NCBI RefSeq assembly: GCF_002091955.1
Contig: NZ_MKKY01000023.1
Span: 1 to 38,178 of the forward strand
Source of the DNA: Rhodococcus sp. 1168
GTDB lineage: Bacteria > Actinomycetota > Actinomycetes > Mycobacteriales > Mycobacteriaceae
DNA length: 38,178 bases
Reading direction: 5' to 3'
Shown here: positions 1 to 7,672 of the stretch, piece by piece
Layout: every line of letters starts with the position of its first letter
How positions within the stretch are numbered: the first letter of the stretch is position 1
Program-made: the position numbers and the translations under genes
Notes under the pieces: generated by a model
Databases searched by the model: none
The model's input: the letters and a program-made list of their open reading frames with translations, nothing else
What the model was told of the DNA's origin: nothing

Positions 1-65
1 TCACCCATCCACTACGAGGCACACCTCACCCTACCTCAACGGACACTAACTGAACGGTATTGATG

Positions 66-1442
66 TTAAGCGGCCGACGAAAGCCCAGGAAGGAAGGTGA
101 CGATACTGGGAGCGGCGATGAGCAATGCAACTACCGCAATGTCAGCGACAATGAATGGCCAAATGCCGCGGAACACTTTGCCAATTCCCGCTTCTGGGAC
201 TGCACCGGAGTAAACGAATGCATTCATTCCGACAGGCGGGGTGATCAGTGCCATTTCTGCCACTTTCACGATGAGGATGCCTAACCAGATTCCGTCGAAG
301 CCATACCCGGTAAGAATTGGGTGGAGCAAAGGGGCGGCGATGAGGACCATCGAGATGCCGTCGAGAAACATGCCGAGTGGAAGCAGCAGCAGTAGGCACA
401 GCACAAGCACGATGTAGGGCTGTAATTCAGTTCCGACGACTAGGTCGACGAGTGCCGAACTTGCGCCCGAAAGTGCCAAGAAGTATGTGAACACGCCGGC
501 CCCCACCATCAGCAGGAAGGTCATAGCGGTCAACCCGATTGCCTCCGTGATCGTGTCCCGTAGTCGTGCGATCAGTTCCGGAGGACGTACTCGGATCAGC
601 ATGACAATCAATGCCGTCATGGCGCCGAAGGATGCTGCTTCCGTCGGTGTCGCGACGCCCAAGTAGATCGTTCCGATGGAGACTCCGAAAATCACTCCGA
701 GGAAGAGTACTCCGGTGATGTCTAGTTTCTCGGGGGTGGTCGTGCGCACAGCTGTCGTTGTGCCGCCACCTATTTGCCCCGATGTGGTTCCTTCGTTCAC
801 TTCGACCACACGTGCGCTCGCGCGGCGCCGTTGCAGCAGAACGATGATCATGGCCGTCGCTCCATACGCCAGGATTGTCAGCAGTCCAGGTCCGATGCCG
901 GCGAGCAGAAGCTGACCGATACTTTCCTCGGCGACGACGCCGTAGAGCACAAGAACGATCGACGGGGGAATGAGGACGCCGAGCGTTCCACCTGCGCAAA
1001 CGACACCGGCCGCAAGACGCAACCCGTAGCCGGCTTTGACGATTGCGTCGGTCGAGACACGTGCCATCGTCGCGACCGTCGCGACGCTCGAACCGGTTAC
1101 TGCGGCGAACAGGCCGGAACCAGCTAGCGAGGCCAGGGCGCTGCCGCCGGGTACACGTCGCAGGACACGCGAGGCGAAATCGAAGCCTGCCTTCGCTAGT
1201 CCGGCATTGACAGCCAGTACTCCCATGACGATGAACAAGGGAATGATCGTCAGCGAGTAGTTCGCCGCTGTCGAGTAAGGCTGGTTGGCGGCCGTCCCGA
1301 CGGCGGCGTTGGTGCTTCGCATCAAGAACACGCCGATCAGACCGGCGAGCATGAGAGATAGACCCACATGGAGTCGAATTGCGAGCATGCCCAGGAACAA
1401 AGCCAGGACAAGCAGCAGGATGAGAGCGGATTCAGTAGTCAC
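66..1442 (-). CDS. dctM: TRAP transporter large permease (DctM)
   Basis: This is the large membrane subunit of a tripartite ATP-independent periplasmic (TRAP) transporter, the ion-coupled channel that imports a small organic acid delivered by DctP. The 458-residue protein is almost entirely hydrophobic, with about 12 membrane segments beginning at the first residues after TTESA. It carries family-typical segments such as GGTLGVLIPPSI near the middle and ATPTEAA in the second half. The reading frame is open further upstream, but the family N-terminus starts at the GTG at 1442, which overlaps the end of dctQ by 11 bases, so the longer start is not used here. It is the last gene of the aldolase-nitrilase-dctPQM operon and ends in TAA. 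The transported substrate cannot be read from the sequence. Confidence 0.93.
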   Translation of the reverse strand: MTTESALILLLVLALFLGMLAIRLHVGLSLMLAGLIGVFLMRSTNAAVGTAANQPYSTAANYSLTIIPLFIVMGVLAVNAGLAKAGFDFASRVLRRVPGGSALASLAGSGLFAAVTGSSVATVATMARVSTDAIVKAGYGLRLAAGVVCAGGTLGVLIPPSIVLVLYGVVAEESIGQLLLAGIGPGLLTILAYGATAMIIVLLQRRRASARVVEVNEGTTSGQIGGGTTTAVRTTTPEKLDITGVLFLGVIFGVSIGTIYLGVATPTEAASFGAMTALIVMLIRVRPPELIARLRDTITEAIGLTAMTFLLMVGAGVFTYFLALSGASSALVDLVVGTELQPYIVLVLCLLLLLPLGMFLDGISMVLIAAPLLHPILTGYGFDGIWLGILIVKVAEMALITPPVGMNAFVYSGAVPEAGIGKVFRGIWPFIVADIAVVALLIAAPSIVTFLPGLSSAA

Positions 1443-2010
1443 GGGGACCTTCCGAAGAAACGGTCTCGCCCTGGGTGGCGAGTACATCGAGGTCATGTGC
1501 GGGGACGTTCTCGCCCGAGCGCAATGTGAGAAACACCAGAATTTGCTTCCACACCGCAAGGACGAAGAACAGACCGAATGACAGCAGAACCGCGAGTTTG
1601 GCGGGCCACGTTGGGAGTCGCAGGATGTCGTTGGTTGTCTCACCTCGGTCGAGGGCGCTGTCGACCACACCGAACATCCCGAACACTAGGACGACTCCGA
1701 GGACCGCGAGCAGCAACACCCGTGCCGCGCTCAATGCCATACGTGCACGCCGTCCGAGGCGCTCCTCGACAAGGCTGACCGACACATGCCTGCCGTCGAT
1801 TTCGGCCGCGGCCAACCCGAAGAATGCCACCACGATCAACAGCAAAGTGGAGATTTCGACAGCACCCAGAATGGACTGATTGCGCAAGTTTCTACTCACG
1901 ACGTCGGCCACAGTCAGTGCGGCCAACCCGAACAAGACCAGGCCCGCCACGATCGTCAGGACCGAGGCAAGTACCCGCACAGGTTTAGGGAAAGTCACCG
2001 GATTGCTCAC
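1432..2010 (-). CDS. dctQ: TRAP transporter small permease (DctQ)
   Basis: This is the small membrane subunit of the TRAP transporter, which pairs with DctM in the cytoplasmic membrane. The 192-residue protein shows four hydrophobic segments (roughly residues 12-34, 48-70, 90-112 and 130-152), the usual DctQ topology. It has the family-typical motif SRN after segment 1 and an acidic-aromatic stretch before segment 3. The start is the GTG at 2010, chosen because it overlaps the dctP stop as GTGA (4 bases), which indicates translational coupling. The longer upstream frame has no DctQ-like sequence. The C-terminal tail is hydrophilic and runs 11 bases into dctM. Confidence 0.9.
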   Translation of the reverse strand: MSNPVTFPKPVRVLASVLTIVAGLVLFGLAALTVADVVSRNLRNQSILGAVEISTLLLIVVAFFGLAAAEIDGRHVSVSLVEERLGRRARMALSAARVLLLAVLGVVLVFGMFGVVDSALDRGETTNDILRLPTWPAKLAVLLSFGLFFVLAVWKQILVFLTLRSGENVPAHDLDVLATQGETVSSEGPRDY

Positions 2011-3089
2011 TGCGCCTCCTGCAGACAGCGCGGCAGCGCATCGACATAGTCGGACTTGGCATTTTCTTCGGCGATGAGGGCTCGGTAGTCGTCGAGCACC
2101 GACTGAGCGTCGTACCCGCGTGCCTCGTAGCGCGACACCCACTGGCGGTCCGCACCTGTCTCCTCGCGCAATCTGTCGAGTTCGTCCGACGGCAGCGCTG
2201 AAAACTCTGCTCCGGAGTCGAGTAGCTGCTCACAGGCCCGCGAGCCGAGCGCATCCAGCTCCTCGAGTCCATAGCCTATTGCCCGCTGTCCGGCCTCGAG
2301 CACCGCTTTCTGATATTTCTCGGGCATCTCCTGGAAGAGGTCTTCGTTCACGACAACGATCGACGATGCGTATGCACCGACACCCGGATCGACTATGTAG
2401 GGCGTCGAATCAGCAAGGCCGAACGTCGGCAGGTTCGACATTCCCAACGAGGTGTATCCGCTGATGATGCCGCGCTCCATCGATTCGTAGACATCGGTCG
2501 CCGTCATCGCGACCGGGTTGACTCCGGCAGCGACCATGACCTCGGAAAGCAGACCTCCGGACCTGATGCTCCGGCCACGCAGGTCGTCCAGACTCTGGGT
2601 AGGCACCGTGGATCCGAGTGTTGCGTTGCCGATGGGCAGCGGGAACAACAGCCTCACGCCTTGGCGATCGAAGTCCTCACGGAAGGTCTCGTTCTCGTGG
2701 TACATCCGGTTGATGGCTCGCAGATGTGATTCCGGATTCGTCGATTCGAACGGAAGCTCCGAGGCGGTGTACATCGCCAGATCGGAAGCGGCGTAAAGCG
2801 ATCCGACCTGGGCGAGATCGACGCGACCGTCGAGAGTGGCTGCCACCGACTCTTCGGCGCCGACAAGGCTCTCGGAGTAATGGAACCGTACATTCACTGC
2901 ACCGTCAGTGAGGCGTTCGACGTCCTCTGCCCAACGTTGAACTGTTTTGGACTGGTCGGAGGTTGCGTTGGAGTACGTGGAGTAGTGCAATACGTACTCA
3001 GATCCACTGGTGTTGCCGCACGCAGTGAGGCTGCCGGCTAAAATTGTTGCCGCGCCGAGTGCCGCGCCTACGCGTCTGAGGCTATGCAT
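2007..3089 (-). CDS. dctP: TRAP transporter substrate-binding lipoprotein (DctP)
   Basis: This is the extracytoplasmic solute-binding component of the TRAP system; it captures the substrate and presents it to DctQM. The 360-residue protein starts with a lipoprotein signal: an arginine pair, a hydrophobic stretch and the lipobox L-T-A-C with the cysteine at residue 24, so it should be lipid-anchored outside the membrane. The body shows DctP-family features, including an RSGG segment (residues about 165-175) in the region that normally holds the carboxylate-binding arginine. I chose ATG 3089 because GGAA lies 9 bases upstream. A GTG at 3095, overlapping the nitrilase stop as GTGA, is an alternative that adds two residues. 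It is cotranscribed with the aldolase and nitrilase genes. Confidence 0.92.
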   Translation of the reverse strand: MHSLRRVGAALGAATILAGSLTACGNTSGSEYVLHYSTYSNATSDQSKTVQRWAEDVERLTDGAVNVRFHYSESLVGAEESVAATLDGRVDLAQVGSLYAASDLAMYTASELPFESTNPESHLRAINRMYHENETFREDFDRQGVRLLFPLPIGNATLGSTVPTQSLDDLRGRSIRSGGLLSEVMVAAGVNPVAMTATDVYESMERGIISGYTSLGMSNLPTFGLADSTPYIVDPGVGAYASSIVVVNEDLFQEMPEKYQKAVLEAGQRAIGYGLEELDALGSRACEQLLDSGAEFSALPSDELDRLREETGADRQWVSRYEARGYDAQSVLDDYRALIAEENAKSDYVDALPRCLQEAQ

Positions 3090-3091
3090 CG

Positions 3092-3889
3092 TCACTCGTT
3101 CCACGGTGTCACGCGGTAGCGACGCAAGCTCAAGGCTGGGTTGACCGCACGCACGTGAGCAAGTCGCTCGGCATCCAGGGTGGCGGTGGCGATCCCAGTT
3201 GCTTCGCCCACTCCGGCGAGCGTATTGCCCATCGGGTCGAGCACCATGCTGTTTCCGGCACCCGTTGGCGCACATTGGTCGGCGGCGATCACGTATACGG
3301 TGTTCTCGATCGCGCGTGCCTTCAACAGCGTGGTCCAATGGAATTCCTTCAGAGGCCCCGGAACCCATTCTGCAGGTAGTGCAACGACATTGGCTCCAGC
3401 ATCGACGAGGGTGCGCGTCGTCTCGGGGAACCTGAGGTCGTAGCAGGTCTGCATACCCACAGTGAAGCCATCGACCTCGAGCAGTTCGGGATTCTGTGGG
3501 TCGCCGGCAAGCACCCTGTCCGACTCTCGATAGCCGAACGCGTCGTAGAGGTGCACCTTTCGATAGACCGACCGAAGCGACCCCGACTGAACCCCGATGA
3601 GGGTGTTGTAAATTCGGTCGTCGGTCGCGGTCTCGTTGATGCCGGCAACAATCGTCACGTCGAGTTCGGCTGACAGCCGAGCTATCTGCTGTACCGATGG
3701 GCCGTCCAGCGGTTCCGCGCTTTCGACGAATCGATCGTCCATCGCGTCGACGGTGAACACGGCATACTCCGGCAAGACGATTAGGCGGGCACCGCGCGAG
3801 TGCGCGGCGCGCACAAGGCGGTCGATCTCGTCAAGGTTCGCCGCTTTGTCTCCAGTAGGGGCGAATTGAGCGGCAGCGACAACAACCAT
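3092..3889 (-). CDS. carbon-nitrogen hydrolase (nitrilase superfamily amidase)
   Basis: This is a cytoplasmic amidohydrolase of the nitrilase superfamily, which hydrolyses carboxamide or nitrile C-N bonds through a Glu-Lys-Cys triad. In the 265-residue protein the triad is visible as Glu41 (VLPEYAVF), Lys111 (YRKVHLYD) and Cys149 (QTCYDLRFPE). The CYDLRFPE context is typical of omega-amidase or Nit-type amidases rather than true nitrilases. The start ATG at 3889 overlaps the stop of the aldolase gene by one base (TGATG). Its place between an aldolase and a TRAP transporter suggests that it deamidates the imported compound or an intermediate made from it. The substrate is unknown. Confidence 0.9.
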   Translation of the reverse strand: MVVVAAAQFAPTGDKAANLDEIDRLVRAAHSRGARLIVLPEYAVFTVDAMDDRFVESAEPLDGPSVQQIARLSAELDVTIVAGINETATDDRIYNTLIGVQSGSLRSVYRKVHLYDAFGYRESDRVLAGDPQNPELLEVDGFTVGMQTCYDLRFPETTRTLVDAGANVVALPAEWVPGPLKEFHWTTLLKARAIENTVYVIAADQCAPTGAGNSMVLDPMGNTLAGVGEATGIATATLDAERLAHVRAVNPALSLRRYRVTPWNE

Positions 3890-4638
3890 CAGGAATTCTC
3901 CTGGTTCTCGATTGTGCGTATTGATTCCAGGGCTGCAGCAAAGCCATTCAGCATTGCGCCGTATTGCATGATGCCGATGATTGTTTCGGCGCCCTCCTGC
4001 ACCGCCAATCGCTTCTCTGCTTCGCTCCAGGCAGGTAGGATCCATGGTTTGCCTGCTGACCGAGCCGCACGGGCAATTCTGCGCAGATCAGCGAAATCAT
4101 CTTCTGATCCCGTGTAGGCGCCGCGGCCCCGGAGCAGTGACAGGTCCGATGGCCCGATGAAGACGCCATCTACGGTTGGCAAGGCGAGAATCTGTTCGAT
4201 TTCTTCATGCGCCGAAGCGTCCTCGATCATGGGGAAACAGCGCGTGGAGGCGTCCTGGTCGGTCACCCACTCGTCGGTGAAGCCGCGATAGTTGGATGTA
4301 CGGCCTCCCGCGAAGGAGCGCAGCCCCAGCGGCGGAAATTTGGCGAAGGAGGTGACTTCGGCGGCATGGGCAGCGGACTCCACGTGTGGGATTGCGACCG
4401 CATCGGCTCCGAGATCGAGCGCTTGTTGAATGGGGCCGCGCTCAGGGCCGAGCACTTTGACGATCGCTTCCATTTTACGGGCGCGAATCAGCGGAAGAAT
4501 CCAGTCGAGAGCGGCGAGATCGAAGGTGCCGTGTTCGACGTCGAGCACCACGGTGTCGTAGCCAGCCAGGCCAGCGATCTCGACGGAGGCGCTGGAAGGC
4601 TCGGACAGCCAGACTGCGTGGCGGGGGGTGTTGGGCAC
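3889..4638 (-). CDS. HpcH/HpaI-family aldolase
   Basis: This is a class II (divalent-metal) pyruvate or oxo-acid aldolase of the HpcH/HpaI family, which cleaves a 4-hydroxy-2-oxo acid. The 249-residue protein keeps the catalytic-base histidine in LDVEHGTFD (about residue 39), the metal-ligand glutamate in PMIEDASAHEE, and the metal-ligand aspartate in FIGPSDLSLL. The arginine that grips the pyruvate carboxylate in HpaI appears to be lysine here (AIVKVLGPE), by my hand alignment. The start is GTG 4638, with the ribosome site AAGGAG at 4647-4652 spaced 8 bases away; the upstream frame to 4713 runs through the operator and is not used. It is the first gene of the TRAP operon, so its product probably acts on the imported substrate. 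Confidence 0.9.
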   Translation of the reverse strand: MPNTPRHAVWLSEPSSASVEIAGLAGYDTVVLDVEHGTFDLAALDWILPLIRARKMEAIVKVLGPERGPIQQALDLGADAVAIPHVESAAHAAEVTSFAKFPPLGLRSFAGGRTSNYRGFTDEWVTDQDASTRCFPMIEDASAHEEIEQILALPTVDGVFIGPSDLSLLRGRGAYTGSEDDFADLRRIARAARSAGKPWILPAWSEAEKRLAVQEGAETIIGIMQYGAMLNGFAAALESIRTIENQENS

Positions 4639-4681
4639 GCTGGGAACTCCTTGCAATATGGATTTCAGGTGGAAGAATACG

Positions 4682-4700
4682 GTGCACACGCTGTGTGCAC
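4682..4700. promoter_or_regulatory. inverted repeat GTGCACA-N5-TGTGCAC
   Basis: A perfect 7-bp inverted repeat with a 5-bp spacer lies in the divergent promoter between the aldolase operon and the GntR gene. It sits only 3 bp from the TTGTATACAA palindrome and 44 bp upstream of the aldolase start. It could be a second operator for the same or another regulator, or part of the leader of the aldolase mRNA. Confidence 0.5.
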
Positions 4701-4703
4701 TAG

Positions 4704-4713
4704 TTGTATACAA
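4704..4713. promoter_or_regulatory. GntR/FCD operator TTGTATACAA
   Basis: This is a perfect 10-bp palindrome of the TTGT-AT-ACAA type that FadR-subfamily (FCD) GntR regulators bind. On the minus strand its core reads TATACA and could double as the -10 hexamer of the aldolase-TRAP operon, so binding would block RNA polymerase. The adjacent GntR gene is the obvious partner. Binding is inferred, not shown. Confidence 0.7.
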
Positions 4714-4780
4714 TTTGCTGGGATAGCAAAGATAGTGACCTGAAACACGCTTACCGCGACTTTAGAGATACGCTCTGGTC

Positions 4781-5455
4781 ATGTCAATGCCCGCCGACGT
4801 TGCCGACGCGGACCACCCTCAGTCTCTCTCTGCCAGCGCCATCGCATATCGCGCTATCAGCGAGGCGATACTCAAGGGTGTCTATCCCGAGGGACAGTTC
4901 CTCGACGAAGCAAGTCTCGCGCGGAGCGTTGGCACTTCTCGTACTCCGGTTCGTGAGGCGCTACGGCGGTTGCATTCCGAGCGCTATGTCGACCTCGTCC
5001 CTCGGCGTGGAGCGCAGGTGCGCGTCACCACGGCAACGGAGATGCACGAGATTTACGAAACTCGGTTGGTCATCGAGTCTGCGGCCCTCGTAAAGATCTG
5101 CCGTCAGCGTCGCGGCGCGCCTTCGGAGGCCCCCTCGATTCTCGACGCGATGGCAGTAGCAGGGGCGCGGAGTGAGTGGTTCGAGTTTGCTCGGCTCGAC
5201 CAGCGGTTCCACCAGTCGCTCGTAAGCCACGGCGGAAACGGGGTACTGACCGAGCTCTACTCCGCGATGCGACCGCGACACATCAGATTGTCTGTTCGGA
5301 CCATTACCGAAGCGCCGCATCGGCGCGAGATCATCGAACTGGAGCACAGCCAAATTGTCGACGCGCTCGATGCTGACGACGACAAGGGCGCAGTACGGAT
5401 CCTCAATCAGCACCTCATGTCGGTCCCGGAGCTGATGCATGCGTTCCCGCACTGA
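4781..5455 (+). CDS. GntR-family (FadR/FCD) transcriptional regulator
   Basis: This 224-residue DNA-binding regulator has an N-terminal winged helix (residues about 18-85, with the recognition region SLARSVGTSRTPVREALRRL) and a C-terminal all-helical FCD ligand domain (about 95-215). The FCD domain shows metal/ligand-site residues in DQRFHQSL, an HSQIVDAL helix and NQHL near the end. FCD domains commonly bind small carboxylates. Divergent transcription from the aldolase-nitrilase-TRAP operon and the TTGTATACAA palindrome between them suggest that it represses that operon and itself until the transported acid or a derivative is present. The start ATG 4781 places the first residues MSMPADV before the usual N-terminal helix; no strong ribosome site is visible. 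Confidence 0.92.
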   Translation: MSMPADVADADHPQSLSASAIAYRAISEAILKGVYPEGQFLDEASLARSVGTSRTPVREALRRLHSERYVDLVPRRGAQVRVTTATEMHEIYETRLVIESAALVKICRQRRGAPSEAPSILDAMAVAGARSEWFEFARLDQRFHQSLVSHGGNGVLTELYSAMRPRHIRLSVRTITEAPHRREIIELEHSQIVDALDADDDKGAVRILNQHLMSVPELMHAFPH

Positions 5456-5521
5456 CAGTGTGATCGGCGAGCTTGATCTACCCTCCGCGACTGAAAGTGC
5501 CTCTCGCCTCAATGCCAGCGA

Positions 5522-6769
5522 TCACCTCGGCGATGCACCGACGAGGGGGGCGAGCTGCGATGCGATCGGGTTGAGGTCGAGCTTGTCCGGATCCACCTTG
5601 GGCTTGCGATCCCAGGGCTGCGGTGTTTCAGGATCTGCGAAGACGATCCGGTTGGCGCTGCGGACGCCCGTCACACTGCCCTGGGGTGTTGCGCAGTTCG
5701 CCCGAAGGTTCAGCGGGTAGTTCTCTTCGGTGAGGTCGAAGTTGGGATCATTCGCTTTCTCCTCGTCGAGAATTTCCTGCGAACCCTCGTAGCCGATGGT
5801 GCATGGTGGGGGATTGTTCGTTTCCAGCACAAGTCCCAAATGAGCTGTGCCATCGTTGGGCACGATAGTTCCAGCACCTGCGGCGAGGGCGGGCAAGAAG
5901 ATCAGCAGCGGTCTGAGCGCGAGGGCTTTCAGGCCAGTTATTTCGGTGACCGAGTTGATATTCGTAAGGTCGGTCGTCAGGGAGGGTCCGCCGTCGGCGA
6001 TCAGTGCACCCACCTGATCGCTTGCTGCCGTGCCGGTCTCGATGAGGCGCCTGATGTCGGGGTCGTTGCTACGCAATTGGGCGGCAACCGCGTCGAGATC
6101 GGTGCTGAACCGACCGATTGCCGAGGACTGTTCGGACTGGGTGTCGAGCACAGCCCTGCTGTCCCTGATGAGTGAGAGTGTCTCTGGCAGAGCGTCGTCG
6201 GCGCTCTCCGACAGAGACCCAAGCGTATCGGCCAACACCTGCAGGTCGTCACCCTTGCCGTTCAAAGCATCACCGAGTTCACGTACGACTGTCGTCAGAT
6301 TTTTCAGGGGAACCGTTTTCACGAGCCGATCGACACTGGCGAGCACTTCCTCGACAGGCACAGGTGTTTCGGTGTTCTCCGAAGTGATCGTCGAACCGTC
6401 GTCGAGGTAAGGCCCGTCCTCACTGGTCGGCTGCAGATCGACGTATTGTTCACCGATCATCGACCGGTTGGCGACGACGGCCCTCGCCGAATCCGGAATG
6501 TCCGGACCTTCGCTGTCGAGGAGAAGTTCCACGTCGATCCCGTTGTGCGTCAGCGACATTGTCCCGACGGTGCCGACCGGAACCCCTCGGTAGGTAACTT
6601 CCGCATTGCGGAAAATGCCACCGGAATTCTCGAATTGGGCGTGGACCCGATACTGACCGAATCCGAGTAGGTTATCGATCCGAACGTACTTTCCGCCGAC
6701 GAAGACGATGCCGGCGACGGTAACCACCACCAATGCTACGAGCTGAATCTTGACCAGTCGAGATCTCAC
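5522..6769 (-). CDS. Mce-family (MlaD-domain) protein, MceF-like, orphan
   Basis: This 415-residue Mce protein belongs to the family that forms envelope-spanning lipid-import assemblies in mycolata. It has one N-terminal membrane anchor (residues about 6-26), an MlaD/MCE beta domain (about 35-110, with GIFRNAEVTYRGVPVGTV) and a long helical region. The C-terminus is proline- and aspartate-rich, with LPALAAGAGTIVPNDGT and paired cysteines, as in MceF proteins. The start is GTG 6769 because GGAGGT lies 5 bases upstream; an in-frame codon at 6808 has no such signal. It is the last gene of the oxidative operon, 66 bases after the SDR gene. No yrbE permease or other mce genes are present, which is unusual since mce genes normally come in sets of six with two permeases. 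Confidence 0.88.
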   Translation of the reverse strand: MRSRLVKIQLVALVVVTVAGIVFVGGKYVRIDNLLGFGQYRVHAQFENSGGIFRNAEVTYRGVPVGTVGTMSLTHNGIDVELLLDSEGPDIPDSARAVVANRSMIGEQYVDLQPTSEDGPYLDDGSTITSENTETPVPVEEVLASVDRLVKTVPLKNLTTVVRELGDALNGKGDDLQVLADTLGSLSESADDALPETLSLIRDSRAVLDTQSEQSSAIGRFSTDLDAVAAQLRSNDPDIRRLIETGTAASDQVGALIADGGPSLTTDLTNINSVTEITGLKALALRPLLIFLPALAAGAGTIVPNDGTAHLGLVLETNNPPPCTIGYEGSQEILDEEKANDPNFDLTEENYPLNLRANCATPQGSVTGVRSANRIVFADPETPQPWDRKPKVDPDKLDLNPIASQLAPLVGASPR

Positions 6770-6835
6770 AGCCCACCTCCGAGTTTCCTGACTACTGACG
6801 TCTTCCACCGAGTAGTGGGTCGTATCGGGCAGCAG

Positions 6836-7672
6836 CTATCCCGGGTATTGCGCCTGTTCCACTTCGCGCAGCAGAGCAGTGAGTTTCCGGTCGCGCGCCA
6901 GCTTCCACTCGAGCACGGGATTGAGGATCCCGCGGAGCCAGAAGTACGGCAGCCACACCGTTGGGGCGACTATCCGGGCACGGCGAGTTCGGGCGGCGTC
7001 GACCAACAGATCTGCGGCTCGATCAGCAGACAGTCTTCGGTTCAGTGGCCAGGGGAGAAGCTGACCGATTCGCTTGCCCATCGGGTCGTTGTCGAGTGTG
7101 TCGCGAGCCAGGCCGGTGTCCACCACGCCGAAGTACGCGAGCCCGGCGGAGGCTCCGAACGCAGCCAGTTCGATGCGCAATCCGCGTCCGAGCTGTTCGA
7201 CGGCTGCCTTGCTCACCATGTACGGAACCCCACCCATGCCAGGTGTGAACGCCGCGCACGAGGACACCAACAGCATGTGCCCACCGCTGGCGACGATCTC
7301 GTTTGCCGCCGCTCGCACGATGTTCAGCACGCCGCCGAAGTTGACGGCCATCACGGAGTCGAAGACATCTCGTTCGACTGTCCGAATCGTTGCCGGCGGC
7401 GGAGTGATGCCCGCATTGGCCACCACGATGTCGAGTGCTCCGAAGGCCGCCACCGTTCGACGGACGCACTCCACCATCGCCTCGGAGTCGGTCACGTCGG
7501 CCGAGAGGAAGAGAACTCGTTCGGATGAACGCGCCTGTGAAGGTATGTCCCGATCGACAACTGCGACATATGCACCCGCTGCCAGCAATTTCTCCACTGT
7601 CGCAGCACCGATGCCCCGCGCTCCGCCTGTCACCAGCGCAACTTTGTCGGGAAGAGAGATGTGTCGGCTCAT
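6836..7672 (-). CDS. short-chain dehydrogenase/reductase (SDR)
   Basis: This 278-residue NAD(P)-dependent oxidoreductase probably interconverts an alcohol and a ketone. It has the classical SDR pattern: the cofactor loop TGGARGIG at residues about 15-22, D in SADVTD, NAG near residue 86, catalytic serine in LLVSSCAAF, and the active-site YMVSK. The aspartate-containing VVDRD after strand 2 suggests NAD preference. A hydrophobic and aromatic stretch near the C-terminus (VWLPYFWLRGIL) suggests membrane association or a lipophilic substrate. It overlaps the monooxygenase gene by 4 bases (ATGA), so the two are translationally coupled. An SDR beside a Baeyer-Villiger enzyme fits an alcohol-to-ketone-to-ester route, which is inference. 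Confidence 0.9.
   Translation of the reverse strand: MSRHISLPDKVALVTGGARGIGAATVEKLLAAGAYVAVVDRDIPSQARSSERVLFLSADVTDSEAMVECVRRTVAAFGALDIVVANAGITPPPATIRTVERDVFDSVMAVNFGGVLNIVRAAANEIVASGGHMLLVSSCAAFTPGMGGVPYMVSKAAVEQLGRGLRIELAAFGASAGLAYFGVVDTGLARDTLDNDPMGKRIGQLLPWPLNRRLSADRAADLLVDAARTRRARIVAPTVWLPYFWLRGILNPVLEWKLARDRKLTALLREVEQAQYPG

Noticed and set aside
1..65. Possible 3' end of another gene at the window start.
   Set aside because: The piece is too short to show a frame or motif.
5456..5521. Terminator between the convergent GntR and Mce genes.
   Set aside because: No stable stem-loop with a T tract can be seen in the 66 bases.
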